Shown here piece by piece: positions 33,995-42,091 of a stretch of DNA of 64,000 bases. Origin of the DNA: Rhizobiales bacterium CCH3-A5 (lineage in GTDB: Bacteria > Pseudomonadota > Alphaproteobacteria > Rhizobiales > Beijerinckiaceae); NCBI GenBank assembly GCA_001556025.1, contig LSIB01000136.1, positions 248,001 through 312,000 of the forward strand. The letters run 5' to 3'. The translations under genes were made by a program, and so were the position numbers. Each line of letters begins with the position of its first letter. The stretch's first letter is position 1. The notes below the pieces were generated by a model. That model had not been told where the DNA came from. It saw only the letters and a list, made by a program, of their open reading frames with translations, and searched no databases.

Positions 33995-36118
33995 TCACAC
34001 GCTCCCGACCGTCTTCAGCCGCACCCGCGGATGAATCTCCGCCTGCGACAGCACGGGCGTCTCGCGGCGGAAGCGTTCGACGATCTGGCGCACGAAGGGC
34101 CGCGCCAGCCCCGAGGTCACCAGCGCCGGCATCTCGCCGATGCGGGCCGCGTCCTCGAACTTGTCGCGAACGTGATGGACGAATTCCTGCAGCCGCGAGG
34201 GCTGCATGGCGAGGTGGCGCTCCTCGCCATTGCCGATGATCGATTCGGCGAAAATGCTCTCCCAGGCCGGCGACAGCGTGATGATCGGCAGCGAGCCCTG
34301 CCCGTTCGAGAACTGCGCGCAGATCTGGCGCGCCAGCCGCATGCGGACATGCTCGGCGATCTCGCGCGGATTCTTGATGCCGCCGGCGACTTCGGCGATG
34401 CCCTCGACGATCGTGGCGAGGTCGCGGATCGAGATGCGCTCGGACAGCAGGAGCTGCAGCACGCGCTGGATGCCGGTGGTCGAGATTTGCGCAGGCACGA
34501 TCTCCTTGACGAGTTCGGCATGGTCCTTGGGCAGCTCGCGCAGCAGCTTCTGCACTTCGCCATGCGAGAGGAGCTCCGGCATGTGCGATTTGAGCACCTC
34601 GGTGAGATGCGTCGAGATCACGGTCGCGGCGTCGACCACGGTGAAGCCGCGCAACTGCGCCTCGTCCTGCAGCGCCGCGTCGATCCAGGTCGCCGGCAGG
34701 CCGAAGGTCGGCTCCAGCACATTGTGGCCGGGCAGGTTCACCGAGCCGCCCATCGGGTCCATCGCCATGTACTGGCCGGCGTAGACGACGCCATGGCCGG
34801 CATCGATCTCCTTGATCTTGATGAAGTAGTGATTGGCCTCGAGCTGGACGTTGTCGACGATGCGCACCGCCGGCATGACGAAGCCGAGCTCGGCCGCAAG
34901 CTGGCGGCGCAGCGCCTTGACCTGGTCGGTGAGCCGGTCCTGACCGCCCGGCGCGTTGACAAGCGGCAAGAGCCCGTAGCCGATCTCGATCTTCAGCTCG
35001 TCGAGCTTGAGCAGGTCGTTGAGCGTCTCCTCCTTGGGCGTGCCGTCGGCCTGGAGCGGCGAGGCCGCCTGCGCGGTCTCCGCCTCGGCCGCCTCCCTCT
35101 CCTTGGCGATCTTGCCGAAATGGCGCGCGAGCCACGCCGCTCCGGCCGCCAGTACCAGGAACGGCAGCATCGGGATGCCAGGCAGGATGGCGATCAGCAG
35201 CATCACCGCAGCCGACATGCCGAGCGCCTTGGGATAGCCCGAGAGCTGCTTGCCGAGCGCCTTGTCGGCCGCGCCGCGCACGCCGGATTTGGAGACCAGA
35301 AGGCCCGCTGCAGTCGAGACGATCAGCGCGGGAATCTGGCTGACGAGGCCGTCGCCGACGGTGAGCTGGGTATAGGCGCGCGCCGCGTCGCCAAACCCCA
35401 TGCCCTGCTGTGCGACGCCGATGATGATGCCGCCGATGACGTTGATGAAGGTGATCAGCAGGCCGGCGATGGCGTCGCCGCGGACGAATTTCGACGCGCC
35501 ATCCATCGAGCCGAAGAAGTTCGCCTCGTCCTCCAGCGCCTTGCGGCGGGTCTTGGCGACGTCCTGGTCGATCAGCCCGGCCGAGAGATCGGCGTCGATC
35601 GCCATCTGCTTGCCGGGCATGGCGTCGAGCGCGAAGCGCGCCGCGACCTCGGCGATGCGGCCCGAACCCTTGGTGATGACGACGAAGTTGACGATCAGCA
35701 GGATGGTGAAGACGACCACCCCGATCACGAAATTGCCGCCCATCACGAAATTGCCGAAGGCTTCGATGACGTGGCCCGCCGCCGCGCTGCCTTCATGGCC
35801 ATGCGCCAGGATCAGGCGCGTCGAGGCGAGGTTGAGCGCCAGCCGCAGCATGGTGACGATCAGCAGCACGGTCGGAAAAGCGGAGAATTCCAGCGGCTCC
35901 TCGATGAACAGCGCCGTCATCAGCACCAGCACCGAGAGGATGATGGAGAGCGCCAGCAGGAGGTCGAGCAGCAGGGCCGGCAGCGGGAAGATCAGCACCA
36001 CGAGGATGCCCATCACGCCGATCGCCAGGAACAGGTCCGGCCGGTTGAGGAGTTTGCCCAACGCGCCGCGTGTCGGCATGTTGAAGCCGCCGCCCGTCCC
36101 TGCCGTCACATCGGTCAT
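33995..36118 (-). CDS. flhA: Flagellar export gate protein FlhA
   Basis: A 707-residue export gate component. About eight N-terminal membrane helices include IGVMGILVVLIFPLPALLLD; the conserved FHIPEP-type loop is represented by LNLASTRLILAHG and EVAARFALDAMPGKQMAIDA; the C-terminal 350 residues are the cytosolic ring domain that docks substrates (SHMPELLSHGEVQKLL, IRDLATIVEGIAEVA). It works with FliI, FliH and FliJ in this window; fliPQR and flhB are elsewhere. ATG 36118 is the family-typical start; a longer frame adds an arginine-rich leader. A CtrA-like site lies about 70 bases upstream. Confidence 0.95.
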   Translation of the reverse strand: MTDVTAGTGGGFNMPTRGALGKLLNRPDLFLAIGVMGILVVLIFPLPALLLDLLLALSIILSVLVLMTALFIEEPLEFSAFPTVLLIVTMLRLALNLASTRLILAHGHEGSAAAGHVIEAFGNFVMGGNFVIGVVVFTILLIVNFVVITKGSGRIAEVAARFALDAMPGKQMAIDADLSAGLIDQDVAKTRRKALEDEANFFGSMDGASKFVRGDAIAGLLITFINVIGGIIIGVAQQGMGFGDAARAYTQLTVGDGLVSQIPALIVSTAAGLLVSKSGVRGAADKALGKQLSGYPKALGMSAAVMLLIAILPGIPMLPFLVLAAGAAWLARHFGKIAKEREAAEAETAQAASPLQADGTPKEETLNDLLKLDELKIEIGYGLLPLVNAPGGQDRLTDQVKALRRQLAAELGFVMPAVRIVDNVQLEANHYFIKIKEIDAGHGVVYAGQYMAMDPMGGSVNLPGHNVLEPTFGLPATWIDAALQDEAQLRGFTVVDAATVISTHLTEVLKSHMPELLSHGEVQKLLRELPKDHAELVKEIVPAQISTTGIQRVLQLLLSERISIRDLATIVEGIAEVAGGIKNPREIAEHVRMRLARQICAQFSNGQGSLPIITLSPAWESIFAESIIGNGEERHLAMQPSRLQEFVHHVRDKFEDAARIGEMPALVTSGLARPFVRQIVERFRRETPVLSQAEIHPRVRLKTVGSV

Positions 36119-36185
36119 CGACCAGCCCGCTCCACGCCGCCAGGCCGATAGGCCGGGCACCCGGCAATTCTTGCCGGGCTTATGG

Positions 36186-36201
36186 TGAACGAGTGGTTAA
36201 G
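36186..36201. promoter_or_regulatory. CtrA-like site upstream of flhA
   Basis: On the plus strand it reads TGAA, 7 bases, TTAAG, two mismatches from TTAA-N7-TTAAC. It lies about 68-83 bases before the flhA ATG, a normal place for an activator site. CtrA control of early flagellar genes is known in relatives; for this match the support is weak. Confidence 0.3.
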
Positions 36202-36339
36202 CGGCGCGAAAAAATCCCGTGTGGAACCTTTCCCTGAACAGGCTGTTATCGAATGGCCGCGTTGTAGCCGCATTCAGCCGCACAATTCGTCGTGGGTCGA
36301 CAATACTGGTTATTAGAACCGCAATTATTGGAGGAAGAC

Positions 36340-36639
36340 GTGGATAGACGTTCTTTTGTCATGAGTCTTTTCGGGGGCGTCGCCGCTGCGAGTCTGGGCG
36401 GCACTGCCATTGCGCAGGCTGCCTCGCGCAAGCCCGATCTCGCTGCGGCGCTGCCGGCCGGCGACCAGATCGACGCCGCCACCAAGGCTGCGCTCGATGC
36501 GGCTGATGCCGACTTCAACCAGGTTTCGGTCCGCATCGGCCCGCGCCCGCGCCGCCGCCGTCCGGTCGTGGTGCGTGAGCGCGTGATCGTGCGCAGGCGT
36601 CCGCGGCGGGTCGTTCGCCGCCGCGTGATCGTGCGCTGA
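36340..36639 (+). CDS. Small Tat-type exported protein with Arg/Val-rich tail, copy 1
   Basis: A 99-residue protein of unknown function. It starts at GTG 36340 after GGAGGAAG; the N-terminus DRRSFVMSLFGGVAAASLGG carries a twin-arginine-like motif and a hydrophobic core. The middle (residues 35-60) is Ala/Asp-rich (DQIDAATKAALDAADADF). The tail is strongly basic: RPRRRRPVVVRERV then repeated R-R-V units. It is a paralogue of the gene at 38316, including the ribosome-binding site, GTG start and first codons. The tail could bind an anionic envelope polymer. A perfect terminator follows. Confidence 0.78.
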   Translation: MDRRSFVMSLFGGVAAASLGGTAIAQAASRKPDLAAALPAGDQIDAATKAALDAADADFNQVSVRIGPRPRRRRPVVVRERVIVRRRPRRVVRRRVIVR

Positions 36640-36657
36640 GACTGACCAGAACCTCGG

Positions 36658-36683
36658 AAGGCGGCGCTTCGGCGCCGCCTTTT
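36658..36683 (+). terminator. Rho-independent terminator after the first Tat-type gene
   Basis: AAGGCGGCGC at 36658-36667 and GCGCCGCCTT at 36672-36681 form a perfect 10-bp stem capped by a stable TTCG tetraloop, ending in TTTT. It stops transcription 19 bases after the small gene and before the MFS gene. Confidence 0.88.
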
Positions 36684-36732
36684 CCATGTGACGCTACCGG
36701 CCAAAATCGCGCAGCCACGGGAGGAGACCGGC

Positions 36733-38193
36733 ATGACAACGCCGGATCGGACCAGCGATGGCGTCGTCGCCACGGACATACCCGCCAGGCTCGACCGGCT
36801 GCCATGGTCGCGCTTCCACACGCTCGTCGTCGTGGCACTCGGAGTCACCTGGATTCTCGACGGGCTGGAGGTCACGCTTGCAGGCTCCGTCTCGGGCGCG
36901 CTCAAGGACAGCCCGGTCCTTCGCTTCACCAACACCGAAATCGGCATGGCCGGCGCCGCCTATCTTGCGGGCGCGGTGCTGGGCGCTCTGTTCTTCGGCT
37001 GGCTGACCGACCGCCTTGGCCGCAAGAAGCTCTTCACCATCACGCTGTTCGTCTATCTCGCCGCCACGGCGGCCACCGCCTTCTCATGGAATTTCTGGAG
37101 CTTCATCGTCTTCCGATTTTTCACCGGCATGGGTATCGGCGGCGAATACACCGCGATCAACTCGACCATCCAGGAACTCGTGCCGGCGCGCGTGCGCGGC
37201 TGGGTCGATCTCGTCATCAACGGTTCGTTCTGGGTGGGTGCGGCGCTCGGCGCGGTCGGCGCCATCGTGCTGCTGAACCCTGTCGTCGTCGATCCGGAAC
37301 TCGGCTGGCGGCTCGCCTTCTTCATCGGCTCCGCGCTGGGCCTGATCATCCTCGTCCTGCGGCAATGGATTCCCGAGAGCCCGCGCTGGCTTATCGGCCA
37401 GGGCCGCACCGCTGAGGCCGAAGCGATCGTCGCGTCGATCGAGGCGCGCTCCGGAGCAACGCCGTCCGGCGGGCCTCTGCCGCTGACCCATTTGCGTCCG
37501 CGCGCAACGACGCCTTTGCGCGAGGTCTTCACCGCGCTGTTCGTGACCTATCGGCCGCGCGCGCTGGTCGGGCTGGCGCTGATGGTCTCGCAGGCGTTCT
37601 TCTACAACGCGATCTTCTTCACCTATGCGCTGATCCTGACGGACTTCTACAAGGTGCCGTCGCAGGCGATCGGCTGGTTCATCCTGCCCTTCGCCGCAGG
37701 CAATTTCCTCGGCCCGCTGCTTCTCGGCCGGCTGTTCGACACGGTCGGCCGGCGCATCATGATCGCGGGGACCTATGCAGCCTCGGGCATCCTGTTGACC
37801 GGCACGGGCTGGCTGTTCTGGCAGGACCTTCTCACCGCGACGCAACTGACCGCCTGCTGGAGCGTAGTGTTCTTCTTCGCCTCCGCTGCGGCGAGTTCGG
37901 CCTATCTCACCGTCAGCGAAACCTTCCCCGTCGAGATGCGCGCGCTCGCCATCGCGGCCTTCTATGCGATCGGGACAGGCGCGGGCGGCGTCGCCGGGCC
38001 TTGGCTGTTCGGCGTCCTGATCGACACCGGCTCGCGCGGCAGCGTCTTCGCCGGCTACCTGTTCGGCGCGGCGCTGATGCTGGGCGCGGCCGCAATCGCG
38101 GCCCGCTTCGCGATCAGGGCCGAACGACAGCCGCTGGAGGCGATCGCGAGGCCGCTCAACGCTGTTGCCGGTCGTTCAGATTCAGCCGTTTAG
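36733..38193 (+). CDS. MFS transporter, sugar-porter / metabolite:H+ symporter type
   Basis: A 486-residue 12-helix facilitator. The key motifs are FFGWLTDRLGRKKLFTITLF (loop 2-3), RFFTGMGIGGEYTAINSTI in helix 4, the PESPRWLIGQGR sequence after helix 6, and LFDTVGRRIMIAG in the second half. These match the sugar-porter and organic-acid symporter branches; the substrate is unknown. ATG 36733 follows GGGAGGAG at good spacing. Two paralogous small Tat-type genes flank it on the same strand, suggesting the trio duplicated or moved together. Confidence 0.88.
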   Translation: MTTPDRTSDGVVATDIPARLDRLPWSRFHTLVVVALGVTWILDGLEVTLAGSVSGALKDSPVLRFTNTEIGMAGAAYLAGAVLGALFFGWLTDRLGRKKLFTITLFVYLAATAATAFSWNFWSFIVFRFFTGMGIGGEYTAINSTIQELVPARVRGWVDLVINGSFWVGAALGAVGAIVLLNPVVVDPELGWRLAFFIGSALGLIILVLRQWIPESPRWLIGQGRTAEAEAIVASIEARSGATPSGGPLPLTHLRPRATTPLREVFTALFVTYRPRALVGLALMVSQAFFYNAIFFTYALILTDFYKVPSQAIGWFILPFAAGNFLGPLLLGRLFDTVGRRIMIAGTYAASGILLTGTGWLFWQDLLTATQLTACWSVVFFFASAAASSAYLTVSETFPVEMRALAIAAFYAIGTGAGGVAGPWLFGVLIDTGSRGSVFAGYLFGAALMLGAAAIAARFAIRAERQPLEAIARPLNAVAGRSDSAV

Positions 38194-38315
38194 GTTGCTT
38201 CAAAGATTTTCGCGCGTGCGGATCACAATCGCCGAAAATGCGCTATCGTTCACTGCCTTGTTCGGCTGTGGATGCGGGCGCGAAACAATGGTGGAAACCA
38301 GTCCTGGAGGAAGTC

Positions 38316-38612
38316 GTGGATAGACGCTCATTCATCATGACCCTGATCGGCGGCATGGCCGCCGCCAGCCTCGGTGGCGTTGCCGTTGCCGAAGCGGCGC
38401 AGGCCAAGCCCGTTCCGAGCCCGGCCCCCGAGCCTGCGAGGGCCGACGACCAGATCGCCGCCGGCACGAAGGAGGCGCTCGACCAGACCGAGGCCGAGTT
38501 CAGCCAGTATTACTATTATCGCCGCCGGCCGCGCTATTATCGCCGCCCCGTCGTCGTGTATCGCCGCCCGCGCTACTATGGCCGGCCGCGCTACTATCGC
38601 CGCCGCTGGTGA
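38316..38612 (+). CDS. Small Tat-type exported protein with Arg/Tyr-rich tail, copy 2
   Basis: A 98-residue paralogue of the gene at 36340. It also starts at GTG after TGGAGGAAG, with N-terminus DRRSFIMTLIGGMAAASLGG, then a Pro/Ala spacer and the shared DQIAAGTKEALDQTEAEF. The tail differs: Tyr replaces many positions to give YYYYRRRPRYYRRPVVVYRR and further R-P-R-Y-Y units. Such Tyr/Arg repeats are low complexity and could bind nucleic acid, peptidoglycan or another polymer. No known family function. It ends 18 bases before the convergent flbD stop. Confidence 0.75.
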   Translation: MDRRSFIMTLIGGMAAASLGGVAVAEAAQAKPVPSPAPEPARADDQIAAGTKEALDQTEAEFSQYYYYRRRPRYYRRPVVVYRRPRYYGRPRYYRRRW

Positions 38613-38625
38613 TCCAGGCGCTGGA

Positions 38626-38660
38626 CCGGGTCAGGCCGCGCTGATGCGCGCCTGACCCGG
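38626..38660. terminator. Inverted repeat between the Tat-type gene and flbD
   Basis: CCGGGTCAGG at 38626-38635 and CCTGACCCGG at 38651-38660 are perfect complements around a 15-base loop that overlaps the end of flbD. There is no U-tract on either side, so a bidirectional terminator is possible but not certain. Confidence 0.45.
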
Positions 38661-39995
38661 CTCCGCCACAACGATTCCCGCCGCGCCGTATTCGCTGAGC
38701 TTGTTGCGCAGCGTCCGGATCGAGATGCCGAGGATTTTGGCCGCATGGGTGCGGTTTCCGAGGCAATGGTCGAGCGTATCGAGAATGAGGTCGCGCTCGA
38801 CATCGGACACCGTCCGGCCGACCAGGCCGCGCGTCATCGCCTCGGCCGTCTGCGCCACGCGCGAGGCGACATCACGGCCATTCGCCGGCCCGAGGCCCTC
38901 GCCTTCGGGAGTCAGCATCGCATCCGCGCCGATCTCGACTCCCTGGGACAACAGCACCGCGCGATGCACGGTGTTCTCCAGTTCGCGGACGTTGCCGCGC
39001 CATGAGTTGCCAAGCAGGATCTTGCGCGCCTCGGCCGAGACCGGCCGCAGCGGCAATCCGTTGAGTTCGGCATATTTGCGGGCGAAATGATCGGCAAGCG
39101 CCAGGATGTCGCCCGGCCGCTCGCGCAGCGCCGGCAGGCGCAGATGCACCACGTTGAGCCGGTAGAACAGATCCTCGCGGAAGGAGCCGTCGCGCACCGC
39201 ATCGCTCAAGTTGCGGTTCGAGGTCGCGATGATGCGCAGGTCGACCTTGACGGCCTGCGTGCCGCCGACGCGGTCGATCATCCGCTCCTGCAAGGCGCGC
39301 AGAAGCTTGGCCTGCAGCCGGACATCCATTTCGGAAATCTCGTCGAGCAGCAGCGTCCCGCCGCTCGCCTCCTCGAACTTGCCGATTCGCCGCGCGATCG
39401 CGCCGGTAAACGCGCCCTTCTCGTGCCCGAACAGCTCCGATTCGAGCAAATTGTCGGGGATCGCGGCGCAATTGACCGCCACGAAGGGCTTGTCCTTGCG
39501 CAGCGACTTCTGGTGCAGGTGCCGGGCGATAACCTCCTTACCGGTGCCGCTTTCGCCGGTGACGAGCACGGGCGCGTCCGAGCGGGCGATCTGGGCTGCG
39601 AGCGCCACCACGCGCTCCATGGCCGGGTCGCGCCAGATCAGGCTCTGGCTGTCGGCGGCGACCGCCTGCAGCACGGCGGCGATCAGTTCGGGATCGGGCG
39701 GGAGCGGCACATATTCACGCGCGCCGGCCTGGATCGCGGCCACAGCCGCGCGCGCATCAGTCGAGGTGCCGCAGGCGACGATCGGCGTGCGGATGCGCTC
39801 GGCCTCCAGCGCCGCGACGTAAGCGCTGATCGGCTGGGCGACGTCGATCATCAGCAGATCGGCGCCCTTGGCCCGCAGCACGGCGAGCGTCTGGTCGAGG
39901 CTTTCGGTATGGGTGACGGCCGCGCCTTGCGAGACCGCGATGCGGGCCGCCGCGATGAGCTGTCCCTTGAGACCTCCGACGATGATGAGGCGCAT
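38631..39995 (-). CDS. flbD: Sigma-54-dependent flagellar regulator FlbD
   Basis: A 454-residue NtrC-type activator. The N-terminal receiver-like domain keeps D51 but has no acidic pair near its start (RLIIVGGLK), so it is probably not phosphorylated normally, as in FlbD of Caulobacter. The AAA+ domain has Walker [10 protein letters not shown] (147-154), the sigma-54 contact loop GAFTGA (194-199) and [10 protein letters not shown]. The C-terminal Fis-like helix-turn-helix is [17 protein letters not shown]. It activates late flagellar genes with sigma-54. Last gene of the leftward fliF-fliG-fliH-fliN-flbD run. Confidence 0.93.
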   Translation of the reverse strand: MRLIIVGGLKGQLIAAARIAVSQGAAVTHTESLDQTLAVLRAKGADLLMIDVAQPISAYVAALEAERIRTPIVACGTSTDARAAVAAIQAGAREYVPLPPDPELIAAVLQAVAADSQSLIWRDPAMERVVALAAQIARSDAPVLVTGESGTGKEVIARHLHQKSLRKDKPFVAVNCAAIPDNLLESELFGHEKGAFTGAIARRIGKFEEASGGTLLLDEISEMDVRLQAKLLRALQERMIDRVGGTQAVKVDLRIIATSNRNLSDAVRDGSFREDLFYRLNVVHLRLPALRERPGDILALADHFARKYAELNGLPLRPVSAEARKILLGNSWRGNVRELENTVHRAVLLSQGVEIGADAMLTPEGEGLGPANGRDVASRVAQTAEAMTRGLVGRTVSDVERDLILDTLDHCLGNRTHAAKILGISIRTLRNKLSEYGAAGIVVAEPGQARISAA

Positions 39996-40036
39996 GGTTC
40001 AGGTCTTTCCGCTTGAGATGTCGAGAGGCCGGCGGA

Positions 40037-40390
40037 TCATCCCCGGTCGGCCTTGATGATTTCGGTCATGGTCACGCCGAGCCGGTCCTCGACCACGACG
40101 ACTTCGCCGCGCGCAACCAGCCGCTCGTTGACGAAAATGTCGATCGCCTCGCCGACGCGGCGGTCGAGTTCGATCACGGCGCCGGGCACGATCTGGAGCA
40201 GGTCGCCGACCGCGATCTTGGACGAGCCCAGCACGGCCGAGACGGTGACCGGCACGTCGAAGACCTGTTCGAGGTCTTCCGCCGTCTTGACCGGAACCGG
40301 GCCCGAGCGCGCGACCGAACCCTGGTCATTGTCGAAGGACAGGTCTGCCGGGTTCAGCGGCGGCAGGTTGAGGTCGTTTTCGGAGCTCAT
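40037..40390 (-). CDS. fliN: Flagellar switch protein FliN
   Basis: A 117-residue protein with the SpoA/FliN fold in its C-terminal 80 residues: VFDVPVTVSAVLGSSKIAVGDLLQIVPGAVIELDRRVGEAIDIFVN and the ending VEDRLGVTMTEIIKAD. FliN forms the outer C-ring and receives CheY-P signals. The first 35 residues are acidic and variable. It lies 9 bases from fliH. No fliM is adjacent here. Confidence 0.93.
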   Translation of the reverse strand: MSSENDLNLPPLNPADLSFDNDQGSVARSGPVPVKTAEDLEQVFDVPVTVSAVLGSSKIAVGDLLQIVPGAVIELDRRVGEAIDIFVNERLVARGEVVVVEDRLGVTMTEIIKADRG

Positions 40391-40399
40391 GGCTTTTCC

Positions 40400-40999
40400 C
40401 TATTCGACGATGCCGCGGAAACGGCCGGCCCCGAATGCGCTTTCGACCGCCTGGTCGATCAGCTGTCCGAGCTTCGCCTGGTCGACGACGAAGCCGCCAT
40501 CGGCCCATTCGATGCGCCCGTCGCCGGGGCCGATATCGGGCTCGCCGAGCACGACCAGCTTTCCTGCAAATCCCGTCTCGCGCGTCAGCCGGGCCAGCAT
40601 CCCCTCGACGGTCTCGACAGAAGCCTCGTTGACGCGGACCACGAGATGCGGCGCGAGCCGGGCATGGCCGAGGCATTCGCGCACCGCGTTCTCGAGCCCA
40701 GCCATCGGTTTGTCGGCGAGCGCCGCGCCCGCCAGCCGGCGGGCCGTGCTGATCGCGACCTGAGCGGCCTGCCATTCGACCTCGTCGAGGCGCGCATGCT
40801 CCTGCGACGCCAGCCGCTCGATCGACTGCAGCAGCCGCGCAACGAGACCGCCGGTCTGGTCCTGCGCCTCCGCGCGCGCCTGCGCCAGCCCGGCCTGAAA
40901 GCCTTCGCTGCGGGCTTTCGCGACATCCGCTTCGCCGGCGGCGCGACGGCTGCCTTCGCGAAAATCGGTCCCGAACATGAATTTCGTCGCGGCCGCCAT
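40400..40999 (-). CDS. fliH: Flagellar assembly protein FliH
   Basis: A 199-residue FliH. The N-terminal third is a helical region with Ala-rich heptads (RSEGFQAGLAQARAEAQ) that contacts FliI, and the C-terminal domain (AQVAISTARRLAGAALADKP, LVVRVNEASVETVEGML, GDGRIEWADGGFVVD) is the V-ATPase-E-like fold. FliH holds the ATPase FliI inactive and targets it to the export gate. One base separates its ATG from the fliG stop, so they are co-translated. Confidence 0.85.
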   Translation of the reverse strand: MAAATKFMFGTDFREGSRRAAGEADVAKARSEGFQAGLAQARAEAQDQTGGLVARLLQSIERLASQEHARLDEVEWQAAQVAISTARRLAGAALADKPMAGLENAVRECLGHARLAPHLVVRVNEASVETVEGMLARLTRETGFAGKLVVLGEPDIGPGDGRIEWADGGFVVDQAKLGQLIDQAVESAFGAGRFRGIVE

Positions 41000-41000
41000 C

Positions 41001-42077
41001 TCAGTAAACCAGCTCGTCTTCCGCGTTGCCCTTGGACAGGATGATCTCGCCCTTGTCAGCGAGCTCCTTGCAGAGCGCGACCATCTTGGCCTGCGCCTCG
41101 TCGATCTCCTTGAGACGCAAGGGGCCGAGCCCCTGTATGTCGTCGGTCATGTTCTTGGCGGCGCGCTGCGACATCGCGCCCATGAAGAAGGTCCGCATCT
41201 CCGCGCTCGCGCCCTTGAGCGAGCGGGTGAGCGTGTCCTTGTCGACCTGGCGCATCAGCGTCTGCAGGCCGGCCGGATCGAGCTTGGAGAGATCCTCGAA
41301 GGTGAACATCAGCGCACGGATCTTTGCGGCGGAGTCCTGGTTCGAGGCGTCGAGCGCCGAGAGGAAGCGGATTTCCGTCTGCCGGTCGAAGCCGTTGAAA
41401 ATCTCGGCCATCATCTCGTGGGGATCGCGCCGCCGCGTCTGGGTCAGCGTCGCGACGAACTCGGTGCGCAGCGTGTTCTCGATATGGTCGAGCGCTTCCT
41501 TCTGCACCGACTCCATCCGCAGCATGCGGCTGACCACCTCGATCGAGAGGTCGTTGGGCAGATGCCGCAGCACATTGGCGGCGTGCTCGGCCCTGATCTT
41601 GGACAGCACGACCGCGATGGTCTGCGGGTATTCGTTCTTGAGGAAATTCGCCAGCACGACCGCGTCGATATTGCCGAGCTTCTGCCACATGTTGCGGCCG
41701 GCCGGACCCCGGATTTCCTCCATGATGAGCGCGACCTGATCGGTCGGAAGGATCTTCTCCAGCAGCGAGATCGTCCGGTCGAAGGAACCCGTCACCGCGC
41801 CCGCGCTCGAGAGCTTGCCGACGAAATCCAGCATCAGCCGCTCGACCTCGTCGGCATCGACCGTGCCCAGCTCGGCCATGGCGCGGGTGATGATGCGGAT
41901 CTCTTCGTCGTCGAACTCGCTCCAGATGGTGCGGCCGTGCTCCTCCCCGAGCACGAGCAGGATCACCGCCGCGCGCTGCGGGCCGGTCATCTCCGAGACC
42001 ATGGTCACGCCGCGGCCATAGCCGGCCTCGGCCTCCCGCCCCTGATTGCGCGTCGCGATGGATCGTTCGGCGTCCAT
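41001..42077 (-). CDS. fliG: Flagellar motor switch protein FliG
   Basis: A 358-residue FliG. The N-terminal domain (TGPQRAAVILLVLGEEHG) binds FliF, the middle domain includes NEYPQTIAVVLSKIRAEHAANVLRHLP with the EHPQT-like motif reading EYPQT, and the C-terminal torque helix region has LTRSLKGASAEMRTFFMG and MSQRAAKNMTDDIQGLG. Charged residues for stator contact are retained. It begins 15 bases after fliF on the same strand. Confidence 0.95.
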   Translation of the reverse strand: MDAERSIATRNQGREAEAGYGRGVTMVSEMTGPQRAAVILLVLGEEHGRTIWSEFDDEEIRIITRAMAELGTVDADEVERLMLDFVGKLSSAGAVTGSFDRTISLLEKILPTDQVALIMEEIRGPAGRNMWQKLGNIDAVVLANFLKNEYPQTIAVVLSKIRAEHAANVLRHLPNDLSIEVVSRMLRMESVQKEALDHIENTLRTEFVATLTQTRRRDPHEMMAEIFNGFDRQTEIRFLSALDASNQDSAAKIRALMFTFEDLSKLDPAGLQTLMRQVDKDTLTRSLKGASAEMRTFFMGAMSQRAAKNMTDDIQGLGPLRLKEIDEAQAKMVALCKELADKGEIILSKGNAEDELVY

Positions 42078-42091
42078 GGCTCAGATCCCGC

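Noticed and set aside
33944..36151. 735-codon rightward frame opposite flhA
   Set aside because: It is a composition shadow of flhA with very high Arg, Asp and Glu and no motif.
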